Part shown: one piece after another, positions 1 through 11,263 of the stretch
How positions within the stretch are numbered: the first letter of the stretch is position 1
How the letters are laid out: each line of letters starts with the position of its first letter
DNA from: Parietaria judaica
Lineage: Eukaryota; Streptophyta; Magnoliopsida; Rosales; Urticaceae
Direction of reading: 5' to 3'
Assembly: GCA_954871525.1 (NCBI GenBank)
Contig: OX940868.1
Span: forward strand, 25,663,056-25,727,055
DNA: 64,000 bases
Translations under genes and position numbers: made by a program
Notes under the pieces: generated by a model
Database searches by the model: none
The model's input: only the letters and a program-made list of their open reading frames with translations
Told to the model about the DNA's origin: nothing

Positions 1-743
1 ATCTTTCCTTTCAATCCACTTGGAATCGGCTTGTGGTTCTGGTTGATCTATTTCAAAGCAAAAAACTTACAAATGACGTAGTCAATTACCGCATTGGGAC
101 GAACATCTCTAAAAAACCCTTGGTGTTTTATTCATTTCATTTTTTTACTTTTTTGTCATCGTCGAAAGTATTGACGACGCGGAGGCCAAGATCCACAAAG
201 TTCTTAGTACCTTCAAATCAAAATCTCGTTCACATACTCACGTGTCTATTGGTGTGGGAAACCACGTCAACACTAAGAAACACTACAAAGAGTTCCCATT
301 TTTTTTGTTGATTGGGTATAATTTTTTCGTCATAAAATGTAAGGAGATAAATTTAGCAATTATTTGGAATATCCAGGGTTTTATAAAATGGGGTATAGTT
401 ACGGAAAATCATTTGACTTTCCGCGCACACAATACCCCCACATGGCCACATCTATATTATTGTATATTAATGTTATTTAGAATGTGGATAGGTTCGGTAA
501 AAGTACCACAAATCATCTCTTTATATACTGTGTATTCTAAATTTTAGTTTATTCTGGCAAAAGTTTCAAAAAAACTTCAAAACTTAAGGGAAGACATTTT
601 TTTTTGAAATTTTTGTCACAATAAAAATAAAATTTGAAATCTGTGGTAATATTTTTTTTGGTCATTCTAATGTTTGGGGACTCGTACCAATAATCTTTTG
701 GAAGCATTTTCCAAAATGATTTTGTGTTTTAGAGAAAGATTCC
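1..743. other. Intergenic, no gene recognised
   Basis: AT-rich sequence with no convincing coding exon. Positions about 495-560 resemble 11883-11960 (shared words around 'taaattttattttacc' and 'aaagtttcaaaaaaa'), so this part is probably a decayed copy of a dispersed repeat. A short open stretch near 160-290 has somewhat gene-like composition, but I could not assign it to any family. Confidence 0.5.
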
Positions 744-944
744 TATGTACTGACCCCGAATCGAATTGTTTGGGATTCGGAAGTGAAAGAAATTATTTTA
801 TCTACTTATAGCGGACAAATTGGCATATTACCAAATCACGCGCCTATTGCCACAACTGTAGATATAGGTATTTTGAGAATACGACTTAACGACCAATGGT
901 TAACAATGGCTCTGATGGGAGGTTTTGCGAGAATAGGGAATAAT
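744..944 (+). pseudogene. atpE: Plastid atpE fragment in nuclear DNA (NUPT)
   Basis: The translation of this stretch reads as the N-terminal part of the chloroplast ATP synthase epsilon subunit, including the words [30 protein letters not shown] and [19 protein letters not shown]. It covers roughly residues 6-72 of a protein of about 133 residues. Homology stops abruptly at both ends: the upstream sequence does not continue into atpB or the atpE start, and after the two Asn codons at 938-943 the sequence becomes unrelated AT-rich DNA. The retained reading frame has no stop and only a few substitutions from the usual plastid protein, which suggests a fairly recent transfer. In the plastid the subunit is part of the CF1 rotor; this piece is too short to work and has no transit peptide. 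Family recognition is strong; the age is inference. Confidence 0.88.
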
Positions 945-2029
945 GTTGAAAATATGACTGGTTATTATTTTTTCAAAATATTTTCTCAAAATATATTTTA
1001 CTTTTTCTTACTTTTGCCTACAAAGGTGTTTTTATTTTGGGTTTCTTTTTTTTCTTCTTTTTTTTTCCTCTACCTCACGTCATTATACATATAAATATAT
1101 GAAATATTATACAATATATGTAGTATATGATAATAATGATACAGATGTCGTATAATATTAAATTAAATAATAGTTTGTATGTATTAAGAGTAGAGATATC
1201 GTATTATTATGATATATTTGTACCGTAATATATCTATATGACATTGGACATCAACATATACAGTGCATAATATGTATAACATTACACATAGCTTTGATTA
1301 ATTACAAATAGTTTTTTAATTAAAAACAATCTCTTCTCTTTTTTTTTTTAACTTTTTAACCATGCATATATTTTAATAGAAAGGAAAACCGAATACAAAA
1401 AATAAAACCAAACATAATTTATTTTTTTTTCTTTTCAAAAAACAGTCCAACAAAATTGTAACCAATCACATTTTCAAAACGTTTTTATGAAGTTGTTTGG
1501 ATAAATATAAAATGCAAACACAAAACAAAAATATAAAACGCTTCCAAACGCTACCAAGACGTCGTTACGATTTTGTAGGCCTTTATCATATGTTTTGTGC
1601 CTTTTTTAAAACAAAACATAATGTTATTTTGACAGATTAAAAAAAAAAAAAGGCATATTCAGGTGTAGTTGTTGAATTTTCTCATTATTTCATCTTAAGT
1701 ATAATAACTCAAACTAATAATTCACGAGGCTAAAAATGGAAATCAGTGATTTTAAAAGTTAGTTTATTTCCAAATATATATATAGCTATGTTGATTAAAC
1801 TTTCCATATATCACCCTGAAAGTCTAAAATACTAATAAATAAGCTCTTAGACAAAGTTGGCATAGTACTACAGAGGTTTGTTAATACATTAAAACAATTC
1901 ACCTAATCAGGTTGTTGAAGCCGAACTTCAATCGCAATACGAATCTTATAATATTTGTTTCATGAATTAATTAATTCTTTGTCAAAGATGGACCATTCTT
2001 AATGTGTAGGGTCACATTGAGACCAAAGT
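945..2029. other. Intergenic, AT-rich; dispersed repeat copy
   Basis: No gene is visible. Positions about 1440-1560 are similar to 13590-13690 (shared 'aattgtaac', 'aatcacatttt' and 'tttatgaag' in the same order and spacing), marking two diverged copies of a dispersed repeat. The rest is low-complexity A/T sequence leading up to the bHLH promoter. Confidence 0.5.
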
Positions 2030-2038
2030 TATATAAAA
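2030..2038 (+). promoter_or_regulatory. Candidate TATA box of the bHLH gene
   Basis: The sequence tatataaaa lies 281 bases before the bHLH start codon and is followed by a pyrimidine-rich CT run at 2084-2105, as is common around plant transcription start sites. Other TA-rich stretches occur closer to the gene (about 2214-2226), so the assignment is tentative. Confidence 0.35.
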
Positions 2039-2318
2039 AGAACAATTCGACCCCTCCACCTCCAACACTTCAAATTAGGTACATCCTCTCTCTCTCTTTT
2101 CTCTAGATTACTAGAATAGAATCAATGATTATTGCTTTGCTTTCTTCTTTAGGTTAGTGGTGGTAAAGCCAGACATCGCCTGCAAAAAGAAAAAACAGCC
2201 ATGACCAAATAATATTTATATATAAATTCCTTGATCTTCTATTTAATTAATACTTTCTGCATAAGCTTTTCTTTGTTTATTCAAATATTATATCTATCAA
2301 CCACGCAGATCACTCACT

Positions 2319-2983
2319 ATGGATCACCTCAACCCTAGTTCATCTTCTTCAAGAGCTGACCGAAAAACTATAGAGAAGAACAGAAGAAATCTAATGAAAG
2401 CCCTCTATTCCCAACTCAACTCTCTCGTCTCCCATCACAGATCAAAGGTAAATACTCTTATATATATATATATATATATATACATACATATAGTATCTTA
2501 CTTCGCTAAGTCTTTACATACAGAACTGTAAAATGTGGCGTCATCTCTCTCTTATCTATCTCTGAATATATGTATATGTATATATAAATGTGTATTTGCA
2601 TAAATAGGAAGTGAGATCAGTGACGGATCAGCTTGATGAAGCAGCGAGGTACATAAAGAAGCTGCAAGTGCGCTTGGAGAGGATGAAGGAGAAGAAGGGC
2701 AGCTTGGTGGGGTCCGAAAAGAGCACGAGACCGCCGGGGTTTGCGGGGAATTGCTCGAATTCATCGCCCCGAGTGCTAGAGATTCACGAGTTCGGTTCGG
2801 CGTTGGAGCTCGTCCTCACGACCGGCCTGGATTGCCGGTTCATGTTCAACGAAACGATCCGCATTCTCCACGAGGAAGGCGCCGAGGTCGTCACTGCCAG
2901 CTACTCCGTCGTCAACGGCGACACGGTCTTTCACACCGTGCACTGTAAGGTGTGTCAACGATGAGGAATTAGACATTATACAT

Positions 2984-3024
<41 letters not shown>

Positions 3025-3138
3025 TGTTCGGATTATATTAACTTTGTGTTGCAGATAGGAGAATCTGCGATGGGTCCTCGAGGTGCGAGACTGTCGGAGA
3101 GATTGAAGAAGTTTGTGGAAGCTAATATTGGATCTTGA
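2319..3138 (+). CDS. bHLH162-like transcription factor, 3 exons, 184 aa
   Basis: Exons 2319-2447, 2608-2949 and 3055-3138 join in phase 0 with GT-AG introns and give 184 residues. Residues about 12-37 are the basic region and first helix (RADRKTIEKNRRN). The E-box-contacting Glu (E19) and Arg (R23) are present, but the usual His of the basic region is Arg (R15). The first intron falls at the loop; the second helix starts at EVRSVTDQLDEAARYIKKLQ, followed by a leucine/lysine-rich extension. Residues about 98-165 (VLEIHEFGSALE onward) look like the ACT-like C-terminal domain of the ORG/bHLH162 group. Length and intron positions fit that group, whose members act in the nucleus as dimeric DNA-binding regulators. 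Both introns carry long TA repeats (2459-2482 and 2983-3024). The start was chosen because it is the first ATG, with the family-typical Ser-rich leader just before the basic region. The target genes cannot be read from sequence. Confidence 0.9.
2983..3024. repeat. TA microsatellite in bHLH intron 2
   Basis: Nearly uninterrupted AT dinucleotides fill the first half of the second bHLH intron; a shorter TA run (2459-2482) lies in intron 1. Both are expected to be length-variable. Confidence 0.9.
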
Positions 3139-4687
3139 TGAATCATGATCATATTGTATTGTACGCTTGTTGATCTTGTTAATTATAAGGAATCATGCAA
3201 GTTTGTTTGATGATTATATATTGTTTGGTATTTACTTCGTCTTGAGTGAGCTTATATACTAGTTCATGGAGCTATATATATGTTAGTGTTATTTCCCAAG
3301 CATAAAAGTGCATTTATTTGGTATTCTAAGGAATTTTCAGGAAATATATCTTATGCAAATTAATAAATAAATCATGTGAAGTATATTCATAGAATACTAC
3401 GTAATACATATATCGTATATCTATATACATCTCTCTAGATATATATATTATAGGATATATAGATGAAAACTTAGCTTCTAGGTTCTTAGTGAAGGCATGA
3501 TATACAAGCATGGCTTCTTAATTGTGCTTGATTATATGGGGGAAAAAAAATTTGTTGTCGATTAAGAAGTGATCTATACCATTTAAGTCATAGCTACAGC
3601 TATATGTATCGAGAAAACTACAATGTAAGATTATTTCCCTTATAATATTTGTATAAAGATTATTACGTATGGGAAATGAATTAAAGAAAAAGTTGGTGGA
3701 TCATTCATCAATACATATCATACGATTACAATTGGGTTAATTGATAATTTCAGTTTTCTTGAAATCTTGTCAAATAGAAAACTATAATGATTCTCGAGAC
3801 GCGTTGGACCCTGATATCCTTAGAGTTTCATTCACATCTTCTATGCATTTGGGGATCGTTAGACAATAGCTTGTCGAGATATAACAATGCAACTGCAAAT
3901 TTGATTTCGTAGTACTTCGAAGTCTATTAGGGAAGGGCAATTTATGGCACTCCTTTACCCAAGGTTTTGTGAGAATAAAAATTAGGACATGAAAGGCTAA
4001 ATTGCGGAGTGAAATCATAGAGAAAATAAGAAAAATACAAATGAAGAGTGTTTGTTAATCAATTTTCAAAATGACGTACCGAAAAGATTGATGTTAGTAG
4101 TTTATAGATGCAGGGAGAGAAACAATAAATTAATTGCATATAGTTCGATAAGTAGTAAATTAATTTGAATTTTTAAAGCCCACAGTCAGTTTCAAAATTT
4201 TTGAGGTAACGTTTGAACAAGATTAAAAATATTTCGATAATCGGAGCGAGCGCTCATCTAAATCGCTCGATCATTTGATCGAGTCGTAGCTAACTCAATT
4301 GCAATTTTTTCTACAATTATACATTCTTAGACATATTCTTCACCGATTATTGTTTAAGCTCGTAAAAGTTATAATAAAAAATTCGTGACACTTAAAAAAA
4401 CTATTATCAAAATTATAGTAAATATGTTTTATAGCCGCTTATTTTTTAATTAATTCTCTATTATTTTTAGGTGTATATATATCTCGCCAATCTACAATTA
4501 CTCATTCAACAAAAAAAAAAAAATCCTTGACCTTTTTTAAATAATTATCGTGGTTGGCTACATGTGGTTTTTCTTAATGAAAATATGGTATTTACTTTTA
4601 TTTTATTCGGCTAGTTTACATGCTTTATATAATAAAAAATAAAATCAACTTAATGCCTTCTGTATACGAGAGAAAGTCGAAAATAAT
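3139..4687. other. Intergenic, no gene recognised
   Basis: 3' flank of the bHLH gene, then AT-rich sequence. A minus-strand open stretch at 3782-4018 has no recognisable domain. Nothing else is supported up to the copia insertion. Confidence 0.5.
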
Positions 4688-4692
4688 GTGAC
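4688..4692. repeat. Left target-site duplication of the copia element
   Basis: GTGAC immediately before the left LTR matches GTGAC at 8784-8788 immediately after the right LTR. Five base pairs is the usual copia target duplication. Confidence 0.93.
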
Positions 4693-4934
4693 TGTTATGA
4701 ATAAATGTGAAATGCTCATTTATTTTCACACTATATTAGTCAATAATTGTATGCTCCAAATTTCCTATAAATACCCCCCTAAGTGGATGAATAAAATTCA
4801 CCTCTCACATTTCTACACTTACATTTATCTCACTCACATCTTACTTCTCTCCATCATCTTTTCCATAAAAACACACCACTCACCAAATTTCTTACCACTT
4901 AAATTCAAGGTGCAAAGTTAGTGAATTTATAACA
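4693..4934 (+). repeat. Left LTR of the copia element
   Basis: 242 bp with 6-bp inverted tips TGTTAT/ATAACA. It contains a TATA-like 'ctataaata' at about 4766-4774, followed by a CT-rich stretch suitable for a transcription start. The sequence appears identical to the right LTR. Just after it, 'gttatcagcacgatc' (4936-4950) occupies the primer-binding-site position and partly resembles the common plant TATCAG-type site; the priming tRNA was not identified. Confidence 0.95.
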
Positions 4935-4972
4935 CGTTATCAGCACGATCACTCTACGTTAAAGTTTTTCAA

Positions 4973-6670
4973 ATGGACAAAGCTAATCGTGAAGCTGGAG
5001 AATTTTGTATACTCGACTGTGGAACGACACACACAATATTGAAGGATAAAAAGTTTTTCTCAAGCATAAAATCAACACAAGCCAGTGTGGATACAATATG
5101 AGGTCCTGTAGATCTGATTGAAGGAGTTGGTAAAGCGAATTTTACATTACCAAATGGCACCATGTTTACCATAAACAATGCCTTATTCTCCCCAAGATCT
5201 AAAAGAAACCTGTTGAGTTTCAAGGATATATATTCTCGTGAATTTGATACTCAGTCTGCAACTGAGAATGCCATGAAATATATGTTTATTATAATGCATA
5301 AATCGGGGAAGAAATACGTACTTGAAAAACTACCAATGCTCCACACAGGATTGCATTTTACGTATATAAGTGCAATTGAATCAAATATGGTAGTTGCCAA
5401 ACCTCCAATATTTACCATATGGCATGACCGCCTAGGTCATCCTGGTTCAACCATGATGCGGAGAATTATTGAAAATACACATGGACATCCATTGAAGGAC
5501 CAGAAGATCCCTCAAGGAAAAATATTCCAGTGTAAAGCTTGTTCTCTTGGAAAATTAATCATACGACCTTCACCGGGAAAAGTTGAAACAGGATCACCTA
5601 TGTTCCTTAAGCGTATTCAAGGTGATATATGTGGGCCAATTCACCCGCCGTGTGGACCATTTCGATACTTCATGGTATTGATAGATGCCTCTTGCAAATG
5701 GTCACATGTGTGTTTATTATCAACTCGCAATATGGCATTTGCTAAATTACTCGCTCAGATAATCAAATTGCGAGCTCAATTTCCCGATCATCCGATTAAG
5801 AAAATCAAACTTGATAATGCCGGTGAATTCACATCCCAGGCATTCGATGATTATTGTATGTCAGTTGGGATTGATGTCGAGCATCTTGTTGCTCATGTTC
5901 ACACACAAAATGGTCTGGCTGAATCATTGATCAAGCGCCTCCAGCTTATTGCTAGACCATTGATAATGAGAACAATGCTTCCTACTTCGGTATGGGGTCA
6001 TGCAATATTACATGCTGCGGCATTAATTCGCATCAGACCAAGTGCATATCATAAATACTCCCCAGTGCAACTTGTATTCGGCCAAGAACCAAATATATCC
6101 CATCTAAGGATTTTTTGTTGTGCTGTTTATGTGCCTATTGCACCACCCCAAAGAACAAAGATGGGGCCACAAAGAAGTCTTGGTATTTATGTAGTCTTTG
6201 AAAGCCCATCTATTGTTAAATACCTTGAACCTCAAACTGGGAATATTTGCACAGCTCGTTTTGCTGATTGCCACTTTGATGAAGAAAATTTCCCAGCATT
6301 AGGGGGAGAAAGAAAACAGCTGGAAAGAGAAATTACATGGTCTGTACCAACATTATTGCATCTTGATCCTTACACAAAAGATTGTGAAGGAAAAGTTCAA
6401 AGAATTGTGCATTTGCAAGATATAGCAAATCAACTTCCTGATGCATTTACAGACACAAAGAGAGTGACTAAATCTCATATACCAGCTGAGAACGCTCCTG
6501 CCCAAATAGAGATTCCAAAAGGGCAAATTGAAAATAAAGTCACCCATGAAATCACAACACGCCTGAAGCGTGGGAGACCACTCGGTTCCAAAGATAAAAA
6601 TCCTCGAAAAAGAAAAGGAGCAGAGAAACAAGATGACCCCCTGAAGAAATACGCGACGAGGAAAATCTAG
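4973..6670 (+). pseudogene. copia pol, protease-integrase part, interrupted
   Basis: Reading from the ATG at 4973, the aspartic protease motif appears at once (ILDCGTTHTILKD, active-site Asp in DCGTT). An in-frame TGA at 5099-5101 then breaks the frame, which continues open to the TAG at 6668. After the stop come the rest of protease, the GAG-pre-integrase zinc finger (HDRLGHPGS, then CKACSLGK), and the integrase core with the three acidic residues in GDICGP, LDNAGEF and NGLAES. The C-terminal part is a Lys/Arg-rich linker (RLKRGRPLGSKDKN). The reading then shifts near the five-C run at 6637-6641: the natural continuation into the reverse transcriptase part lies in the other frame. No gag precedes it. 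A restart after the TGA (for example the ATG at 5162) would lose part of the protease. Confidence 0.9.
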
Positions 6671-6702
6671 AAATTTCGATTAATTATGCCAGTACAGGTA
6701 TA

Positions 6703-8412
6703 ATGTGGAACCGAGATATGGACATCAATGATGCACTCTGTTACAATTTGGCATGCGATGTTATGGACGAAAATAATGGGGATCCTGAACCACGGTCTGT
6801 TACCGAATGTAAAAATAGACGCGATTGGGCTGAATGGAAAAGGGCTATTGATGTTGAATTAGAATCGCTTAACAAACGCAATGTTTTTGGGCCTATAGTG
6901 CTCACACCTGAAGATGTGAGACCTGTTGGATACAAATGGGTATTTGTACGAAAGAGAAATGAGAAAAATGAGATTGTGAGATACAAGGCTCGACTTGTTG
7001 CACAAGGTTTTTCTCAAAGGCCCGGAATTGACTTTGAGGAAACATATTCTCCTGTCATGGATGGAATTACATTCAGATACTTGATCAGTCTAGCTGTTCA
7101 TGAGAAACTAAATATGCACCTCATGGATGTTGTTACCGCTTATTTATACGGATCACTTGATACTGATATTTACATGAGAATTCCCGAAGGATTCAAAATG
7201 CCTGAAGCATCAAGTTCAAAACCCAGAGAAAGATATTCAATCAAATTGCAAAGGTCTCTTTATGGGTTAAAGCAATCCGGACGCATGTGGTACAACCGGC
7301 TAAGCGAATATTTATTACAAAGGGGATATGCCAACGACCCTCTTTGCCCTTGCGTTTTTATCAAGAAAACAACATCTGGTTGTGTGATTATCGCTGTCTA
7401 TGTTGATGATTTAAATATCATTGGGACCAATGAAGAGATTCAGGAAGTAATCTCTTACTTAAAGAAAGAATTCGAGATGAAAGACCTTGGGAAAACAAAG
7501 TATTGTCTCGGTTTGCAAATTGAGCACTTTCAAAGGGGGATACTTGTGCATCAATCAAATTACACGAGAAGAATCTTAAAGAGATTCAATATGGATAAAT
7601 CAAATCCATTGAGTACCCCAATGGTCGTAAGGTCCCTTGATGTAGGAAAGGATCCATATCGTCCATGTGAGGAATCCGAAGAGATTCTTGGTCCAGAAGT
7701 ACCATATTTCAGTGCAATTGGAGCTCTTATGTACCTTGCTAATTGTACTCGACCGGATATAGCTTTTGCTGTTAATTTATTAGCAAGATTCAGTTCGGCT
7801 CCTACTAAAAGACACTGGAATGGGATTAAACATGTGTTTCGTTATCTCCAAGGAACAATTGATTTGGGATTATTTTACCCTAACAATACAAAACCAGTTT
7901 TGATTGGCTATGCAGATGCAGGTTACTTGTCAGATCCACATAAAGGGAGATCCCAAACGGGATATGTGTTTACCTGCGGAGGGACTGCAATTTCTTGGCG
8001 CTCCCAAAAACAGACACTCGTTGCGACATCATCAAACCATGCTGAGATCATCGCACTACATGAAGCTAGCCGTGAGTGCGTGTGTCTTAGATCCGTGACA
8101 CAGCATATCAGAACCACAAGTGGTCTTCTAACAAATGATGATCCCATCATACTTTACGAAGATAATGCTGCGTGTGTTGCTCAGATGAATGAAGGATTTA
8201 TCAAAAGCGACAAAACAAAGCATATTCCTCCGAAGTTTTTTTCGTTTACTCAAGAACTGGAAAAGAACAATGTCATCAGTATCCAGTATGTTCGTTCCAG
8301 CGAAAACTCGGCGGATCTCTTCACAAAGGCGCTCCCTACTTCAACTTTCAGAAAACATGTTCATGACATCGGAATGCGAAGACTACAAAATTTATCACCC
8401 ATGTCAGCATGA
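6703..8412 (+). CDS. copia reverse transcriptase-RNase H ORF
   Basis: An open frame of 569 codons carrying the copia reverse transcriptase (VFVRKRNEKNEIVRYKARLV, then TYSPV near residues 114-118 and the catalytic YVDD at about 233-236). It is followed by RNase H (YADAGYLSDPHKGRSQTG, SNHAEIIALHEA, YEDNAACV). All main catalytic acidic residues are visible. It is separated from the upstream integrase part by the frameshift near 6640; frame homology extends upstream of the ATG to about 6642, so this ATG is only the first in the frame and not a natural start. It ends 129 bases before the right LTR. This is retroelement, not host, coding sequence. Confidence 0.92.
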   Translation: MWNRDMDINDALCYNLACDVMDENNGDPEPRSVTECKNRRDWAEWKRAIDVELESLNKRNVFGPIVLTPEDVRPVGYKWVFVRKRNEKNEIVRYKARLVAQGFSQRPGIDFEETYSPVMDGITFRYLISLAVHEKLNMHLMDVVTAYLYGSLDTDIYMRIPEGFKMPEASSSKPRERYSIKLQRSLYGLKQSGRMWYNRLSEYLLQRGYANDPLCPCVFIKKTTSGCVIIAVYVDDLNIIGTNEEIQEVISYLKKEFEMKDLGKTKYCLGLQIEHFQRGILVHQSNYTRRILKRFNMDKSNPLSTPMVVRSLDVGKDPYRPCEESEEILGPEVPYFSAIGALMYLANCTRPDIAFAVNLLARFSSAPTKRHWNGIKHVFRYLQGTIDLGLFYPNNTKPVLIGYADAGYLSDPHKGRSQTGYVFTCGGTAISWRSQKQTLVATSSNHAEIIALHEASRECVCLRSVTQHIRTTSGLLTNDDPIILYEDNAACVAQMNEGFIKSDKTKHIPPKFFSFTQELEKNNVISIQYVRSSENSADLFTKALPTSTFRKHVHDIGMRRLQNLSPMSA

Positions 8413-8531
8413 GGGGGAGCTTTACGTGACTGCACTCTTTTTTCCTCACTATGGTTTTTATCCCACTGGGTTTTTCCTAGTAAGGTTTTTAATGAGGCAG
8501 CATGAACACGTAATTCTTGTAATGAGCATTC

Positions 8532-8541
8532 CAAGGGGGAG
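8532..8541 (+). other. Polypurine tract of the copia element
   Basis: 'caaggggga' plus g directly abuts the TGTTAT start of the right LTR, the position where plus-strand synthesis is primed. A similar purine run at about 8408-8416 follows the RT stop codon. Confidence 0.8.
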
Positions 8542-8783
8542 TGTTATGAATAAATGTGAAATGCTCATTTATTTTCACACTATATTAGTCAATAATTGTA
8601 TGCTCCAAATTTCCTATAAATACCCCCCTAAGTGGATGAATAAAATTCACCTCTCACATTTCTACACTTACATTTATCTCACTCACATCTTACTTCTCTC
8701 CATCATCTTTTCCATAAAAACACACCACTCACCAAATTTCTTACCACTTAAATTCAAGGTGCAAAGTTAGTGAATTTATAACA
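8542..8783 (+). repeat. Right LTR of the copia element
   Basis: 242 bp, the same length as the left LTR and identical to it by eye. It ends ATAACA and is followed by the GTGAC target duplication at 8784-8788. Confidence 0.95.
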
Positions 8784-8788
8784 GTGAC

Positions 8789-11232
8789 AAATTTTAAGAA
8801 TCTTTCTTGATTTGGGCTACACTATAAAAGAGACAGTTTCTTAAATATAGACACATGCGACAACGAGGAATGTAACGGCGTATTCATTTGTGAGGCATTT
8901 TTAAAATGTATTGACTATTTAACAAGCATATTCCAATCTTGTATTAATAAAGCTTCTATAAATTAATATTATTGTAATTGGTGAATTTTATTAATTTAGC
9001 GACGTGTAAATCAATTGTATTAGTTTTTGTTTTAATCATACAAAATATCATGTAATAGAAATTAATTAATTTATCGAGTATTAACTTAATAAATTCTACT
9101 GTATATAAGAAAAATAATAGCAAAAGTATTTAGTCTCACGGGTAATATTTGTTAAAAAGGCTAATAAAAAAACATGTGTTACTTCTATATAAATCTGTTT
9201 TAATAATCATATAATTTATAGACCTTTCTTATATAAATTAAACAAAATCATCATTTTACTAAATTTGAATATTTTTGTGTTTACAGAAAGAATCTGGACA
9301 CCCTCAAACACACTCAATATAATTTGAATACTTTTATCCTTATTCCTTATTATCACGTATCTATTTATATTTATATTACAGGGATAATGAAGTAAAATTA
9401 CCCAATACTTTATATCATAGAGGCAAAAATTATTAATTTTTTTTTTTGTTCTTCGGTAAAGTTTTCCAATGTCATCATTTTTCTCCCCAAAAAATTTATT
9501 GCATTTAGTAAAGAAATCAAAAGAGCATCAATATTGTAATTAAGAAAGAAAGAAAGAAAACGGTATTGTCATTTGTCACTTCGTATATTTTAGTAAATAA
9601 AATTAAAACAATCAAATGAGCAAAAAAAAGTAAAATACTTAAACTAAAACGGTATAAGTACTCAAAAAAAATTTGTTAATTAAGTTAATAGCAATACAAG
9701 TACCAAATGTTTGATGACTAAGTAGCGGTCTATTCCATTTTTTTTATTGGCTAAAATACTCTTCTTTTTTTTGCCTTATAAGACTAACAACGTAGACATC
9801 CATCCACCTCTGTCCACATTGTTCTTAAAGGAATAGTGGCCAAGTATAGCGGCATGTTCCAATTTATTTTCAGTGGTACCAAATAAATTCGGCACAAATA
9901 CAAAATAACTTTGATACGTGTACCAAAATATTGGATTAATGCCGTCACAAAAAGATAAGGAGCTTCACAGTTTTTAGAATTATTTCAATATGTCAAACTC
10001 AGAAACATGGAATTGAAAGAAGAAGGAAGAAAGAAAAAAAACCCAAAAATTGCTTGAATTAATCTCATCTTGTTCGTGCACTTCGCACTCAGTTCCAAAG
10101 ATTGGAATACAAAGATTGGAGATCTACTTCGATACACTTGACCCAACATTTTGTACTTGTGTCACTGTTGTCCAATTAAAAAATATTGTGTACTTGTAGC
10201 CCTTTAATTTAAATATTTTAATTAATTCTTTCATTTTATTGTTTTAATTAATATGATTTATTAACTCGAGTATATTGAGCGACAGATAACAATTGTAAAA
10301 ATATTTAAATTGGCATACATGAATTCTTTTGAATTATTAAATAATATTTAGGGTTAATGACGGTAAAAAAACATAAAGTTTGGTCAAAGAATCCCTCGTA
10401 TACTTAAAGTCTAAAAGTGGTGATAAAAGTACCCAAAGTCATATTAGAGGAGTTGTCCACTCCATTCTCGTAACGCAGTTAACTTATCTGTTAACTCTGG
10501 TCACGTGGACAAACGTGTGTTACTGACATGGCAATTTTTTTGCCACGTAGACACTTTCGTTTAAATATATTTAATTAATATGTTTGTTTTATTATTTTAA
10601 TTATTTTGATTTATTAACTCAAGTATATTGAGCGACAAATAATGATGTCAACGATTTTTAAACTAAAATATGTGAATTCTTATGAATTATTAAATAAAAT
10701 TTAACATAACTTGTGAATTAAACTTAAAGTATTTTGTACTTATGCTTGTTTTAATCTTTTCACTTAATTAACCATTCGAATGAAGTACAATAAAAAAAAT
10801 GAAAAAAATGATATTGAGTTTTATCACGAAGAAAATTAATATATTTTTGTGGTTATTATATATAGATAATTGTGAAAAAAAATATTCAAATTTTGACCAA
10901 CTGATATCGCATATGTGTAAAATGAAAAAAATAATGAAAAAGTACTCAAAATCAACAAATGTGACGCTATGCATATTTTTTTTGCCTTTTTATGATCGTT
11001 GGTCAATTTTTTAACATTTTGCTATTAAATCATAGTTAAAAAATATATTTATGTTCAGATATCGAGAATATATTCTCATGTGAATTCTACGGAAAAAGTC
11101 AAACGAAAAATGAGCGGCCTCATATTTATTAATTTTAGATAATTTTTCGTTATTATCACTTTAAACTCGTGCTATCTCAGTTAAAAATCAAAGTTTAAAT
11201 ATTTTTACGGCAATTTGTATATAAAATATTAG

Positions 11233-11263
<31 letters not shown>

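Larger units (their letters stand above)
4693..8783 (+). mobile_element. Ty1/copia LTR retrotransposon lacking gag
   Basis: A complete element bounded by two 242-bp LTRs (4693-4934 and 8542-8783). Each LTR begins TGTTAT and ends ATAACA, and the element is flanked by a perfect 5-bp target duplication GTGAC (4688-4692 and 8784-8788). Between the LTRs the order is protease, integrase, reverse transcriptase, RNase H, which is the copia order. The internal region starts almost directly with protease: only about 38 bases separate the left LTR from the first ATG, so gag and its zinc knuckle are absent. The frame also carries a stop codon at 5099-5101 and a frameshift near the C-run at 6637-6641. A purine tract borders the right LTR. 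By eye the LTRs show no differences, so insertion was recent. The element cannot make its own capsid and, if still mobile, would depend on proteins from a relative. Confidence 0.95.

Noticed and set aside
10351..10560. A fourth copy of the foldback element
   Set aside because: It shares the general plan ('gggttaat', 'aaagtaccc', 'tgccacgta') but lacks the family's exact end, the G-box palindromes and an inverted partner; treated as a decayed relative.
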